A DNA stretch of 38,744 nucleotides, taken from NCBI GenBank assembly GCA_947631565.1, contig CANRLV010000018.1:1-38744 (forward strand). The letters are read 5' to 3'. This stretch comes from an uncultured Gemmiger sp. (GTDB lineage Bacteria; Bacillota; Clostridia; Oscillospirales; Ruminococcaceae). This document shows positions 30,198 through 38,744 of this stretch, piece after piece. Under the pieces are notes generated by a model. That model was given only the letters and a program-made list of their open reading frames with translations, did not search any database and was not told the origin of the DNA. Position numbers and translations under genes: made by a program. How positions within the stretch are numbered: the stretch's first letter is position 1; every line of letters starts with the position of its first letter.

Positions 30198-31094
30198 ATG
30201 GAATTTCTGCTGGAGGTCTTGAAGGCCGTCGCCTACGGCGTGATCGAGGGCATCACCGAATGGCTGCCCATCTCGAGCACCGGGCACATGATCCTGGCCG
30301 AGCAGGTGCTGCAGTTCACGCTTTCCGACGCGTTTATCGAGATGTTCCGCGTCGTCATCCAACTGGGGGCCATCCTGGCCGTGGTGGTGCTGTACTGGAA
30401 AAAGCTGTGGCCGTTCTGTGCCGACAACGGGCGCGACAGCGGCTTTGCCCGCCACCTGCGCTGGCCGGTGCTGTGGCTGTGGTTCCGCATCATCGCGGCC
30501 TGCCTGCCGGCGGCGGTGCTGGGCATCCTGCTCGATGACTGGATGGACGAACACCTGTACAACAGCGTGGTCGTCGCGCTGATGCTGATCTTGTACGGCG
30601 TTGCGTTTATCTTGCTGGAGCGCCGCCCGCGCGCGCCCACCACGGTGCGGCTGGGGCGCATCACCTACAAGCAGGCGTTTTTGATCGGGGCCTGGCAGGT
30701 GCTGGCGCTGGTGCCGGGCACCTCGCGCAGCGGCGCCACCATCCTGGGCGGCATGCTGTGCGGGCTGAGTCGGCCGGTCGCCAGCCAATTCACCTTCTTC
30801 CTGGCCATCCCGGTGATGGCGGGGGCAAGCCTGCTCAAGCTGGTCAAGTTTTTTGCCGCCGGCAACACGCTGCTGGCCGGCGAGGTCGCCGTGCTGCTGA
30901 TCGGCTGCGCGGTGGCGTTCGCGGTGTCGCTGCTGGCCATCCGCTTCTTGATGGACTATGTCAAGCGGCACACCTTCACCGCCTTTGGCTGGTACCGCAT
31001 CGCGCTCGGCGTGGTGGTGTTGGCCATCTGGCTGGTGCAGACGGTGCGGGGCGGCGGCACCGCCCCGGTCCCGACGCCCACGCCACCGGCCTGA
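30198..31094 (+). CDS. uppP: Undecaprenyl-diphosphatase UppP/BacA
   Basis: A 298-residue polytopic membrane protein with the BacA signatures EGITEWLPISSTGHMIL near residues 17-33 and LVPGTSRSGATILGGML near residues 170-186, including the conserved Glu, Ser and Arg residues. It recycles undecaprenyl pyrophosphate for cell-wall synthesis and gives bacitracin tolerance. AAGGGAG lies before the ATG. The C-terminus ends in a short Pro-rich tail. A structured terminator repeat follows. Confidence 0.96.
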   Translation: MEFLLEVLKAVAYGVIEGITEWLPISSTGHMILAEQVLQFTLSDAFIEMFRVVIQLGAILAVVVLYWKKLWPFCADNGRDSGFARHLRWPVLWLWFRIIAACLPAAVLGILLDDWMDEHLYNSVVVALMLILYGVAFILLERRPRAPTTVRLGRITYKQAFLIGAWQVLALVPGTSRSGATILGGMLCGLSRPVASQFTFFLAIPVMAGASLLKLVKFFAAGNTLLAGEVAVLLIGCAVAFAVSLLAIRFLMDYVKRHTFTAFGWYRIALGVVVLAIWLVQTVRGGGTAPVPTPTPPA

Positions 31095-31161
31095 CGCAAA
31101 GAGAAGGCTCGGCAAACCTCGCCAAGTCGCCTGCGCCTCCCCTTTGGATTCTCTCTATCGC

Positions 31162-31325
31162 AAAAAATCGCACCCGCATGCCTAGAGGCGACTTGGGTGC
31201 GATTTTTTACTCTAGAAGTATCGGCCTCGTCGGCGTCTCCGGCCTAAGAGCCGCACTTTATGCGGTTGGCCTACGACGTGCGCCTGCGGGCGCAAACACG
31301 CCCGCCGATGCCGATAGATTTAAAT
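31162..31325. repeat. Structured convergent-junction repeat, copy B
   Basis: Stem 1 is AAAAAATCGCACCC (31162-31175) with its exact complement (31195-31208) around a 19-nt loop, GCATGCCTAGAGGCGACTT. CTCTAGAAGTATCGGCC follows. Stem 2 closes with ATCGGC (31220-31225) and GCCGAT (31310-31315), then AGATTTAAA, with an extra GC-rich hairpin inserted between. Loop and linker match copy A while stem 1 differs and still pairs. Upstream, CCAAGTCGCCT (about 31112) is complementary to AGGCGACTTGG at the loop. Confidence 0.7.
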
Positions 31326-31336
31326 ACCTCTCGCCT

Positions 31337-32530
31337 TTAATGCCGGCGCCGGACGCCGCGCTCCTGCTCGACGGCGAACAGGATGAAGAACACCGCCATG
31401 CCCACGATGGCTGCCCCGGCCAGCACCAGCAGCAACGCGCGGAAGAAGCGGATGTCAAAGCCGCCGCGCAGCGCCTCGGTGACGCCGTCCACCCCGCCGG
31501 TGCTGCCGGCAGCGGTGTCGGCGCTGGTCAGCGCCCCCTGCGCGGCTTGGGCCGCGTCGCTCTCGCCCAGCGCGTTGAGGGCGTCGATGAGTGCCTCCGG
31601 CGCCAGCGTGAGCATGCGCACCTCGACGTCGGTGTAGACGGTCTCGCCGTTCACGGCACCGGACAGGTACTCCGCCAGCAGCTCGCTGGCCGCTTGCAGG
31701 GCGGGCTGGGCCTCCGGGTCGAGCTGCCAGCCGTCCTGCTGCCACAGGCCGTTGATGTACAGCAGCAGCTGCATACCGGTATCGTTGACCAGCGTATCAT
31801 ACACCGTCTGCCGGAACGTGCTCTGGCGGCCGGTATCGATGGTGCCAAAGCTTAAGCCGATAAAGTTGTAGGCGCGGTCATAATCGGTCAGGTAGGCATA
31901 ATAGTCCCGCATCAGGTCCGCCAGGCGCGTGCCCGCGCTGATGCGGGAGCCCAGGACTACGGCATCCATATCGGCGCGCAGGTCCTCGTCGCCAAAGCTG
32001 CTCCGGGTGCCGTCGTCCGGGATGTTGAAGGTCTGCGTCATCAGGGCCTTGTACCCATCCACATCGCTGGTCTGCCCCAGATAGCTCTGGGCCAGCTGCA
32101 TGCAGTCGCCGCCCCAGCTGCCGGTGATGGGGATGCCGATGTAGACAAGCTCGGTGGCGGCCAGCATGTGGCTGAAATCGATGTTTTGCCCCCCGGGCAG
32201 CGTGACGCTGCGGGTCCCCTGCAGCTCCGCCACCTCCGGCGCCTGTTGGGCGACATACTGCTCAAACTCCGGGTCGCGGGCGCCGGCGGTCAGCTGCCAG
32301 ATGGCGGTATTGTACTCCCCCACGCGCGTGTAGGAAAGCATCAGTCGGATGGGGTCCTGCTCCTCGCTGCTGTTGCTGGCGGCGTACTCCTCGGCCACGG
32401 TCTGCAGCCGGTCCAGGTAGCCGAGCAGGGTCTCGTAGTCAGCCGCATGGGCCGGCAGGGCCAGCACACAGGCCAGGATCAGCCCCGCCGCCAAGGCCCA
32501 AAGCTGTTTTACGGTCTTCGTTTTGCCCAC
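31337..32530 (-). CDS. Secreted, membrane-anchored protein of unknown function
   Basis: A 397-residue protein. It has a signal peptide (VKQLWALAAGLILACVLALPAHAA, cleavage after AHA), a large extracytoplasmic domain, and one C-terminal membrane segment (FFRALLLVLAGAAIVGMAVF) with a basic tail, so it faces outward. The domain includes QNIDFSHMLAATELVYIG followed by GSWGGDCMQLAQSYLG, a conserved-looking His/Asp/Cys patch, but I cannot name the family. The GTG at 32530 is the only early in-frame start, although GGAGG almost touches it. Promoter at 32557-32585. Confidence 0.7.
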   Translation of the reverse strand: MGKTKTVKQLWALAAGLILACVLALPAHAADYETLLGYLDRLQTVAEEYAASNSSEEQDPIRLMLSYTRVGEYNTAIWQLTAGARDPEFEQYVAQQAPEVAELQGTRSVTLPGGQNIDFSHMLAATELVYIGIPITGSWGGDCMQLAQSYLGQTSDVDGYKALMTQTFNIPDDGTRSSFGDEDLRADMDAVVLGSRISAGTRLADLMRDYYAYLTDYDRAYNFIGLSFGTIDTGRQSTFRQTVYDTLVNDTGMQLLLYINGLWQQDGWQLDPEAQPALQAASELLAEYLSGAVNGETVYTDVEVRMLTLAPEALIDALNALGESDAAQAAQGALTSADTAAGSTGGVDGVTEALRGGFDIRFFRALLLVLAGAAIVGMAVFFILFAVEQERGVRRRH

Positions 32531-32556
32531 CTCCGGCGTCTTGCGTTGCTTGTACC

Positions 32557-32585
32557 ACTATACCACAACAAATTGCGTTTGTAAA
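32557..32585 (-). promoter_or_regulatory. Promoter of the unknown secreted protein gene
   Basis: On the minus strand TTTACA (32585-32580) and TATAGT (32562-32557) are 17 nt apart, with a 27-nt leader. Confidence 0.75.
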
Positions 32586-32609
32586 GCTGTATCGAACAAT
32601 ATACAGCAT

Positions 32610-32640
32610 GCCGCCGCCCCGGTCCCGCCGGGACGGCGGC
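32610..32640 (-). terminator. GC-rich hairpin after argD
   Basis: GCCGCC/GGCGGC with an inner GTCCC-GCC-GGGAC stem, just past the argD stop. No T-run follows, so it is an intrinsic terminator only in weak form, or an mRNA 3' stabiliser of the arginine operon. Confidence 0.45.
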
Positions 32641-32655
32641 AAAATTTCCGCAGAT

Positions 32656-33836
<1,181 letters not shown>

Positions 33837-33837
<1 letters not shown>

Positions 33838-34703
33838 CAGGCGTCCTCCTTTTTCTCATACAGCAGCGTGCCGGAGCCGCGATCGCTGAACAGCTCCAGC
33901 AGCAGCGCGTGCGGCACGCGGCCGTCGATGATGACGGCCTCCTTGACGCCGGCGCGCACGACGCGGGCCAGCCCCTCGAGCTTGGGCAGCATGCCGCCGC
34001 TGACGGTGCCGTCGGCCTCGAGCGCCGGCAGCTCGCCGAGCTCGATCTCATGGATGAGGGTGTCCTCATCGTTCGGGTCCCGCAAAACGCCGGCGATGTC
34101 GGTCATGGAAATGAGCTTCTGCGCGCCCAGCGCCACGGCGATGGCCGCGGCGGCGGTGTCGGCGTTGACGTTGTAGGGCGTGCCGTTTTTGTCCATGCCG
34201 ACGGTGGCGACGACGGGGATGAACTGGTCCGCGAGCAGATGCTCAAGCAAGGTGGTGCGCACCTGCCTGACCTCGCCCACATAGCCGAGGTGGCTGCCGT
34301 CGGGCGCGGTCTTGCGCTCACAGATCAGCGTATGGCCGTCCATACCGCAAAGGCCCACGCCGCGGCCCTTGAGCAGCGCGACGAGGTCCTTGTTGACCTG
34401 CCCGGCCAGCACCTGCTGCACCACCGCCATGGTGGGGGCGTCGGTGTAGCGCAGGCCGCCCACAAAGCGGGACTCCAGCCCCAATTTTTTGAGCATCTGG
34501 TCGATGGCCGGGCCGCCGCCGTGCACCAGCACCACCCGCACGCCGAGCAGCGTGAGGGTGACAAGGTCGTTCATCACGGCCTGCTTGAGCGTCTCGTTGA
34601 CCATGGCGTTGCCGCCGTACTTGATGACGACGGTCTTGCCGTGGTATTTCTGGATGTAGGGCGTCGCCTCGGAAAAAAGCAGCGCCATCTCCTCGTTTTT
34701 CAT
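33837..34703 (-). CDS. argB: Acetylglutamate kinase
   Basis: A 288-residue amino-acid kinase: VVIKYGGNAM near residue 24, VLVHGGGPAIDQML near 58, SRFVGGLRYTD, GKDLVALLKGRG-like KGRGVGLCGMDG, NVNADTAAAAIA and the C-terminal GGMLPKLEG. It phosphorylates N-acetylglutamate. The N-terminal helix (ALLFSEATPYIQKYHGKTV) is the type found in arginine-inhibited hexameric enzymes, so feedback control by arginine is plausible. It lies 23 nt after argJ. Confidence 0.95.
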
Positions 34704-34726
34704 CGCTGTCCCCCGGTCGCACCTGT

Positions 34727-35953
34727 TCAGGTGCGGTAGTCGCCGTTGATCTTGACATAGTCATAGGTCAAATCGCAGCCCCAGGCCTTGGCGGCGGCGC
34801 TGCCGCAGCCCAGATCGACATGGATGCCGATCTCGTCCTCCTGCAAGATGACGGCGGCCTCCTCCTCGCTGTAGGGATGGTGGGCGGCGTTCTCGCAGAC
34901 GTAGATCTCCCCGGCCTTGCTCTTCAGCCACACGCAGGTATGGCGGATATCAAAATCGCCCGGCGTGTAGCCGATGGCGCAGAGGATGCGCCCCCAGTTG
35001 GCGTCGGCGCCGAACATTGCCGCCTTGAACAGCGTCGAGCTGATGACGCTCTTCGCCACGGCGCGGGCGGTGGCAAGGTCCGGCGCGCCGGTGACCGTGC
35101 ATTCCAGCAGCTTGGTCGCGCCCTCGCCGTCGCCGGCGAGCTCACGGCACATCGCCTCGGCGACCTCGGTCAGGGCCGCCGCAAAGGTGGCATAGTCCGC
35201 CGTGCCGGGCGTGAGCGGCGCGTTGCCGCAAAGGCCCGAGGCCAGCAGCGTGACGGTGTCGTTGGTGGAGGTGTCGCCGTCCACCGAGATCTGGTTGAAG
35301 GTCGCGGGGACGACCTCATTTAAAATCCCTTGCAGCACATCCGGCGCCACGGCGGCATCGGTGGTCATGAACAGCAGCATGGTGGCCATGTTGGGGTGGA
35401 TCATGCCGGAGCCCTTGGCGATGGCGCCGATGCGGCAGGGTCTGCCGGAAAGCGTGAACTCCACCGCCTTCTGCTTGGGGTGGGTGTCGGTCGTCATGAT
35501 GGCCTCGGCGGCGGCCAGGCTGCCTGCCGGGCCGTGGTCCAGCGCCGCGGCCGCGGCCGGGATGCCGCGCGCAAAAGGCTCCAGCGTCATCGCCTGCCCG
35601 ATGACCCCGGTGGAGCTGGGCAGGATATCCCCGGCCGGCAGGCCCAGCGCCGCCGCAGCCAGGTCACAGGTGGCCAGCGCCAGCTCCCGCCCGCCGGGGG
35701 CGCAGGTGTTGGCGTTGCCGCTGTTGACGAGGATGGCCTGTGCATAGCCGTCCTTGAGGTGTTCACGGTCGATGTCGATGGGGTGGCCGTGCACCTTGTT
35801 GGTGGTGTAGCAGGCGGCGGCGGCGCAGCGCACGTCGGCCCGGATGATGGCCAGGTCCTTTTTGGCGTTGTTGTGCCGGATGCCGCAGTGCACGCCGGCG
35901 GCGGCAAAGCCCTTTGGCGCGCAGATGCCGCCCGCGACCGATTGATATGCCAT
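34727..35953 (-). CDS. argJ: Bifunctional glutamate N-acetyltransferase/ornithine acetyltransferase
   Basis: A 408-residue ArgJ precursor. The autocleavage site is visible in ILPSSTGVIGQAM, where the Thr becomes the nucleophile of the beta chain. Other marks are CYTTNKVHGHP, AILVNSGNANTC, MATMLLFMTTDA, SVDGDTSTNDT and GADANWGRILCAIGY. It recycles the acetyl group from acetylornithine to glutamate, so no argE or argA is needed. GAGG stands before the ATG. It lies 24 nt after argC. Confidence 0.95.
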   Translation of the reverse strand: MAYQSVAGGICAPKGFAAAGVHCGIRHNNAKKDLAIIRADVRCAAAACYTTNKVHGHPIDIDREHLKDGYAQAILVNSGNANTCAPGGRELALATCDLAAAALGLPAGDILPSSTGVIGQAMTLEPFARGIPAAAAALDHGPAGSLAAAEAIMTTDTHPKQKAVEFTLSGRPCRIGAIAKGSGMIHPNMATMLLFMTTDAAVAPDVLQGILNEVVPATFNQISVDGDTSTNDTVTLLASGLCGNAPLTPGTADYATFAAALTEVAEAMCRELAGDGEGATKLLECTVTGAPDLATARAVAKSVISSTLFKAAMFGADANWGRILCAIGYTPGDFDIRHTCVWLKSKAGEIYVCENAAHHPYSEEEAAVILQEDEIGIHVDLGCGSAAAKAWGCDLTYDYVKINGDYRT

Positions 35954-35977
35954 GAAAATTCCTCTTTCCGCGTTCTT

Positions 35978-36889
35978 TTACAGGCTCAGGCCGGCCGTTT
36001 CGGGCAGGCCGAGCATCAGGTTCATGTTCTGCACGGCGGCGCCGGACGCGCCCTTGCCGAGGTTGTCGAACAGGGCGGTGACGGCGGTGCGGTCGCCGTG
36101 GCCGGTCACATACAGCGTCAGGCTGTCGCGCCCGGCCATGGCGTTCGCATACAGGGCCGGGACCGCGTCCGGCGGCGCCACCGTGATGAGCGCCTGCCCG
36201 GCATAATGCTCCGCCAGGCATTGCCAGACCGCCGCGGCGTCCAGGCCCGGCAGCGGCACCGTCGTCGCCATGCCCTTGTAATAGTCGTCCACCACCGGCA
36301 CGAACACCGGCGGCTTGTCCAGCCCGCAGACCGTTTGCATCTCGGGCAGGTGCTTGTGCCGCTGGGCCAGGCCGTAAGGTGACGGAGCGTATAAACTTTG
36401 TGTTTTATCCGTTTCGTATTGTTTGATCATCTTTTTGCCGCCGCCAGAATAGCCGGTCAGCGAGAAGCAGCCAAGCTCGGCGCTTTTGGGCAGCAGGCCG
36501 GCGGCGACAAGCGGCGCGGCCACGGTGATGAAGCCGGTGGCGTGGCAGCCGGGGTTGGCCACGCGTTTGGCGCCGGCGATGGCTGACCGCTGCGCGGCCG
36601 AGAGCTCCGGCAGGCCGTAGACCCAGCCCGGCGCCGTGCGGTGCGCGGTCGAGGCGTCGATGACACGGGTGTGCGGGTTGGTGATCAGGGCAACAGCCTC
36701 GCGCGCGGCGTCGTCCGGCAGACAGAGGAAGACAATGTCGGCCGCGTTGAGCGCCGCGGCGCGGGCGGCGGGGTCCTTGCGGTGCGCCTCGTCCAGCGTA
36801 TGCAGCGTGATGTCGGTGCGGGCGGCGAGGCGGTCGTAAATTTGCAGGCCGGTGGTGCCGGCGGACCCGTCGATAAAGACCTCAGCCAT
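35978..36889 (-). CDS. argC: N-acetyl-gamma-glutamyl-phosphate reductase, short type
   Basis: A 303-residue protein: FIDGSAGTTGLQIYDRL (NADP-binding), ADIVFLCLPDDAAREAV, RVIDASTAHRT, YGLPELS and RVANPGCHATGFI with the catalytic Cys, then LTGYSGGGKKM. At about 300 residues it is the short ArgC type rather than the 340-350-residue type usual in Bacilli. It overlaps the argH stop region by 8 nt, so the two are coupled. Confidence 0.94.
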   Translation of the reverse strand: MAEVFIDGSAGTTGLQIYDRLAARTDITLHTLDEAHRKDPAARAAALNAADIVFLCLPDDAAREAVALITNPHTRVIDASTAHRTAPGWVYGLPELSAAQRSAIAGAKRVANPGCHATGFITVAAPLVAAGLLPKSAELGCFSLTGYSGGGKKMIKQYETDKTQSLYAPSPYGLAQRHKHLPEMQTVCGLDKPPVFVPVVDDYYKGMATTVPLPGLDAAAVWQCLAEHYAGQALITVAPPDAVPALYANAMAGRDSLTLYVTGHGDRTAVTALFDNLGKGASGAAVQNMNLMLGLPETAGLSL

Positions 36890-38270
36890 GCTGCGCCTCC
36901 AGTGCTTCCCGCGCGGCCTTGACCTGCGCGAGCACGCTCGCCTTGGCGGGGCCGCCGTAGCTGGCGCGCCCCTCGCAGCAGGCCGTCAGGTCGATGGCGG
37001 CGTAGACGTCGTTTTCAAACAGCGGGCTGAAGGTCCTGAACTCATCGAGCGTCAGCTCCTCCAGCGTTTTGCCGTGGTCGATACAAAAGGCCACCATGCT
37101 GCCGGTGCACTTGTAGGCATCGCGGAAGGGCAGGCCCTTTTTGGCGAGATAATCGGCGCAGTCGGTGGCGTTGATAAAGCCCCTGGCCGCGGCGGCGCGC
37201 ATGTTGGCGGGCAGCGGTGTCATGGTGGCGAGCATCGGCGTCAGCGTTTTTAAGCACAGGGCCAGCGTGTCGACGGCGTCAAAGATCGCTTCCTTGTCCT
37301 CCTGCATGTCCTTGTCATAGGCAAGCGGCAGGCCCTTCATCATCGTCAGCAGCGTGTTGAGGTCGCCGTAGACGCGCCCGGTCTTGCCGCGGATGAGCTC
37401 GGTCACGTCGGGATTTTTCTTCTGCGGCATGATGGAGGACCCGGTCGTGAAGGCGTCGTCCAGCTCGATGAACTTGAACTCCCAGCTGCACCACAAAATG
37501 ATCTCTTCTGACAGGCGCGAGAGGTGCATCATGCAGAGGCTGAGCGCCGCGCAAATTTCAACACAGAAATCCCGGTCCGAAACGCCGTCGATGGAATTTT
37601 GGCAGGGCGCGGCAAAGCCCAGCACGGCGGCCGTGTCGAACCGGTCAAGCGGGTAGGTGGTGCCGGCCAGCGCCCCGCTGCCCAACGGGCACTCGGCGTC
37701 CATGCGGCGCACGGCGTCGGCCAGGCGGCCCTTGTCGCGCAGCAGCATCCGCACATACGCCATGAGCTGGTGGCCGAAGGTCACGGGCTGGGCGCGCTGC
37801 AGGTGCGTGTAGCCGGGCATCACGTACCCGGCCCCGGCCTCGGCCTGCGCGCACAGCGCCCCGATCAGCTCCGAGAGCTGCCCCTGCAGCCCGGCGCAGG
37901 CGCCGCGCAGCCACAGCCGCAGATCTAGCGCGACCTGGTCGTTGCGGCTGCGCCCGGTGTGCAGACGCTTGCCGGCCGAGCCGATGCGCGCCGTCAGCGT
38001 CTGCTCGACAAAGGTATGTACGTCCTCGGCGGCCGGGTCGACGGACAAGGCGCCGTTCTCGACGTCGGCCAGAATGCTCTTGAGCCCGGCGTGGATGGCG
38101 TCTTTGTCCGCCTCGGAAATGATGCCCTGCCTGGCCAGCATGGCGCTGTGGGCCAGACTGCCGGCGATGTCCTCGGCCAGCATGCGCGCGTCAAAGCGGA
38201 TGGAGGAGTTGAAATCGTTCACGCGGTCGTCCACAGCCTTGGACGCCCGCCCCTGCCAGAGCTGCGGCAT
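36882..38270 (-). CDS. argH: Argininosuccinate lyase
   Basis: A 462-residue fumarase/aspartase-superfamily lyase: FNSSIRFDARMLAEDIAGS, TGRSRNDQVALDLRLWLR, MPGYTHLQRAQPVTFGHQLM, LGSGALAGTTYP and the signature TGSSIMPQKKNPDVTELIRG. It releases arginine and fumarate from argininosuccinate. AAAGGAGAA lies before the ATG. It lies 18 nt after the argG stop. Full length. Confidence 0.96.
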   Translation of the reverse strand: MPQLWQGRASKAVDDRVNDFNSSIRFDARMLAEDIAGSLAHSAMLARQGIISEADKDAIHAGLKSILADVENGALSVDPAAEDVHTFVEQTLTARIGSAGKRLHTGRSRNDQVALDLRLWLRGACAGLQGQLSELIGALCAQAEAGAGYVMPGYTHLQRAQPVTFGHQLMAYVRMLLRDKGRLADAVRRMDAECPLGSGALAGTTYPLDRFDTAAVLGFAAPCQNSIDGVSDRDFCVEICAALSLCMMHLSRLSEEIILWCSWEFKFIELDDAFTTGSSIMPQKKNPDVTELIRGKTGRVYGDLNTLLTMMKGLPLAYDKDMQEDKEAIFDAVDTLALCLKTLTPMLATMTPLPANMRAAAARGFINATDCADYLAKKGLPFRDAYKCTGSMVAFCIDHGKTLEELTLDEFRTFSPLFENDVYAAIDLTACCEGRASYGGPAKASVLAQVKAAREALEAQHG

Positions 38271-38288
38271 GGCGTTCTCCTTTTATGT

Positions 38289-38744
38289 TCAGTCCTGCGG
38301 CCACTTTTTGGCCAGCTTGGCGCGCTCGGCGATGGGCAGGCCAAAGAGATTGATGAAGCCGGCCGAATCCTTCTGGTCGTAGTCGTCGTCCTCGCCGAAG
38401 CTGGCGGTCTGCTCGTCGTACAGCGTGTAGGGACTGGTGACGCCGGCGTTGATGAGGTTGCCCTTGTACAGCTTGAGCGTGACGTCGCCGGTGACGGTGG
38501 CCTGCAGGCTGTCGGTGAAGGCGGAGAGCGCCTCGCGCAGCGGGGTGAACCACTGGCCGTTGTAGACGAGCTCGGCCATCTTTTGGGCCACCATCTCCTT
38601 GAAATGGAAGCTCTCTTTATCCAGCGTCACGGTCTCGAGCACGTTGTGCGCCTTGTACAGGATGGTACCGCCGGGGGTCTCGTAGACGCCGCGGCTCTTC
38701 ATGCCGACGAGGCGGTTCTCGACGATGTCCAACAGGCCGATGCC
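38289..38744 (-). CDS. argG: Argininosuccinate synthase, C-terminal part (runs off right edge)
   Basis: About 151 C-terminal residues are present, from [20 protein letters not shown], then [40 protein letters not shown] and SLYTLYDE-like [13 protein letters not shown]. These are typical of ArgG, which joins citrulline and aspartate. The start and any operon promoter or ArgR site lie beyond the right edge. It is the most upstream visible gene of the arginine operon. Confidence 0.95.
   Translation of the reverse strand, partial: GIGLLDIVENRLVGMKSRGVYETPGGTILYKAHNVLETVTLDKESFHFKEMVAQKMAELVYNGQWFTPLREALSAFTDSLQATVTGDVTLKLYKGNLINAGVTSPYTLYDEQTASFGEDDDYDQKDSAGFINLFGLPIAERAKLAKKWPQD

Overview
The window looks like part of a Clostridia genome, probably an Oscillospiraceae/Ruminococcaceae gut bacterium of the Subdoligranulum-Gemmiger-Faecalibacterium type. 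That placement rests on the very GC-rich core genes to the right of about 19.3 kb, their product families, AGGAGG-type ribosome binding sites and sigma-A promoters. It is an inference from style, not a database match.

Region 1 (1 to about 15.73 kb) is a lower-GC integrative element or prophage. It carries a phage replication module in two oppositely oriented pieces. On the minus strand are a Cys-rich protein, a DUF4406 protein and a PrimPol primase that runs off the left edge. On the plus strand are two small proteins, a DUF2800 nuclease-like protein, a DUF2815 SSB-like protein, a membrane peptide and a family A DNA polymerase. A PadR regulator with a HAAS membrane partner sits between the two pieces, which share a repeated 30-bp upstream element. 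A stand-alone zinc-finger gene and a sigma-70-like gene with a structured leader follow. Last comes a complete minus-strand restriction-modification operon: an HTH protein, a beta-class amino-methyltransferase, a C5 methyltransferase, a McrB-like NTPase and a LlaJI-family nuclease.

Region 2 (about 15.73 to 19.23 kb) looks like older island debris: a regulator plus an hsdM gene cut off just before its SAM-binding motif (apparently by the region 1 element), a recombinase fragment fused to a Cys-containing domain, a DUF4160/DUF2442 pair and a broken BRO-N/antirepressor gene. The debris ends at the 3' end of a CAU-anticodon tRNA gene. A 58-bp perfect palindrome touches that tRNA end, and a second copy of the tRNA 3' segment lies 227 bp away.

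Region 3 (19.3 kb to the right edge) is GC-rich chromosome. It has a GHL10-type glycosidase, a lipoprotein, and a tight operon of an M18 aminopeptidase, gluQ, acylphosphatase, rsmI, a YfcE-like phosphoesterase and birA. These are followed by an L,D-transpeptidase, an aminotransferase, a HAD phosphatase, uppP and an unknown secreted protein. The window closes with a minus-strand arginine operon read argG-argH-argC-argJ-argB-argD, enough for glutamate to N-acetylornithine and citrulline to arginine. No argF is visible. Two convergent gene junctions here carry copies of one structured repeat whose stem sequences differ but still pair.

The best candidates for something new are the mixed-methyltransferase LlaJI-like system installed inside a host type I methylase gene, the leader ORF and SD-masking hairpin before the sigma-like gene, and the paired structured repeats at convergent junctions.
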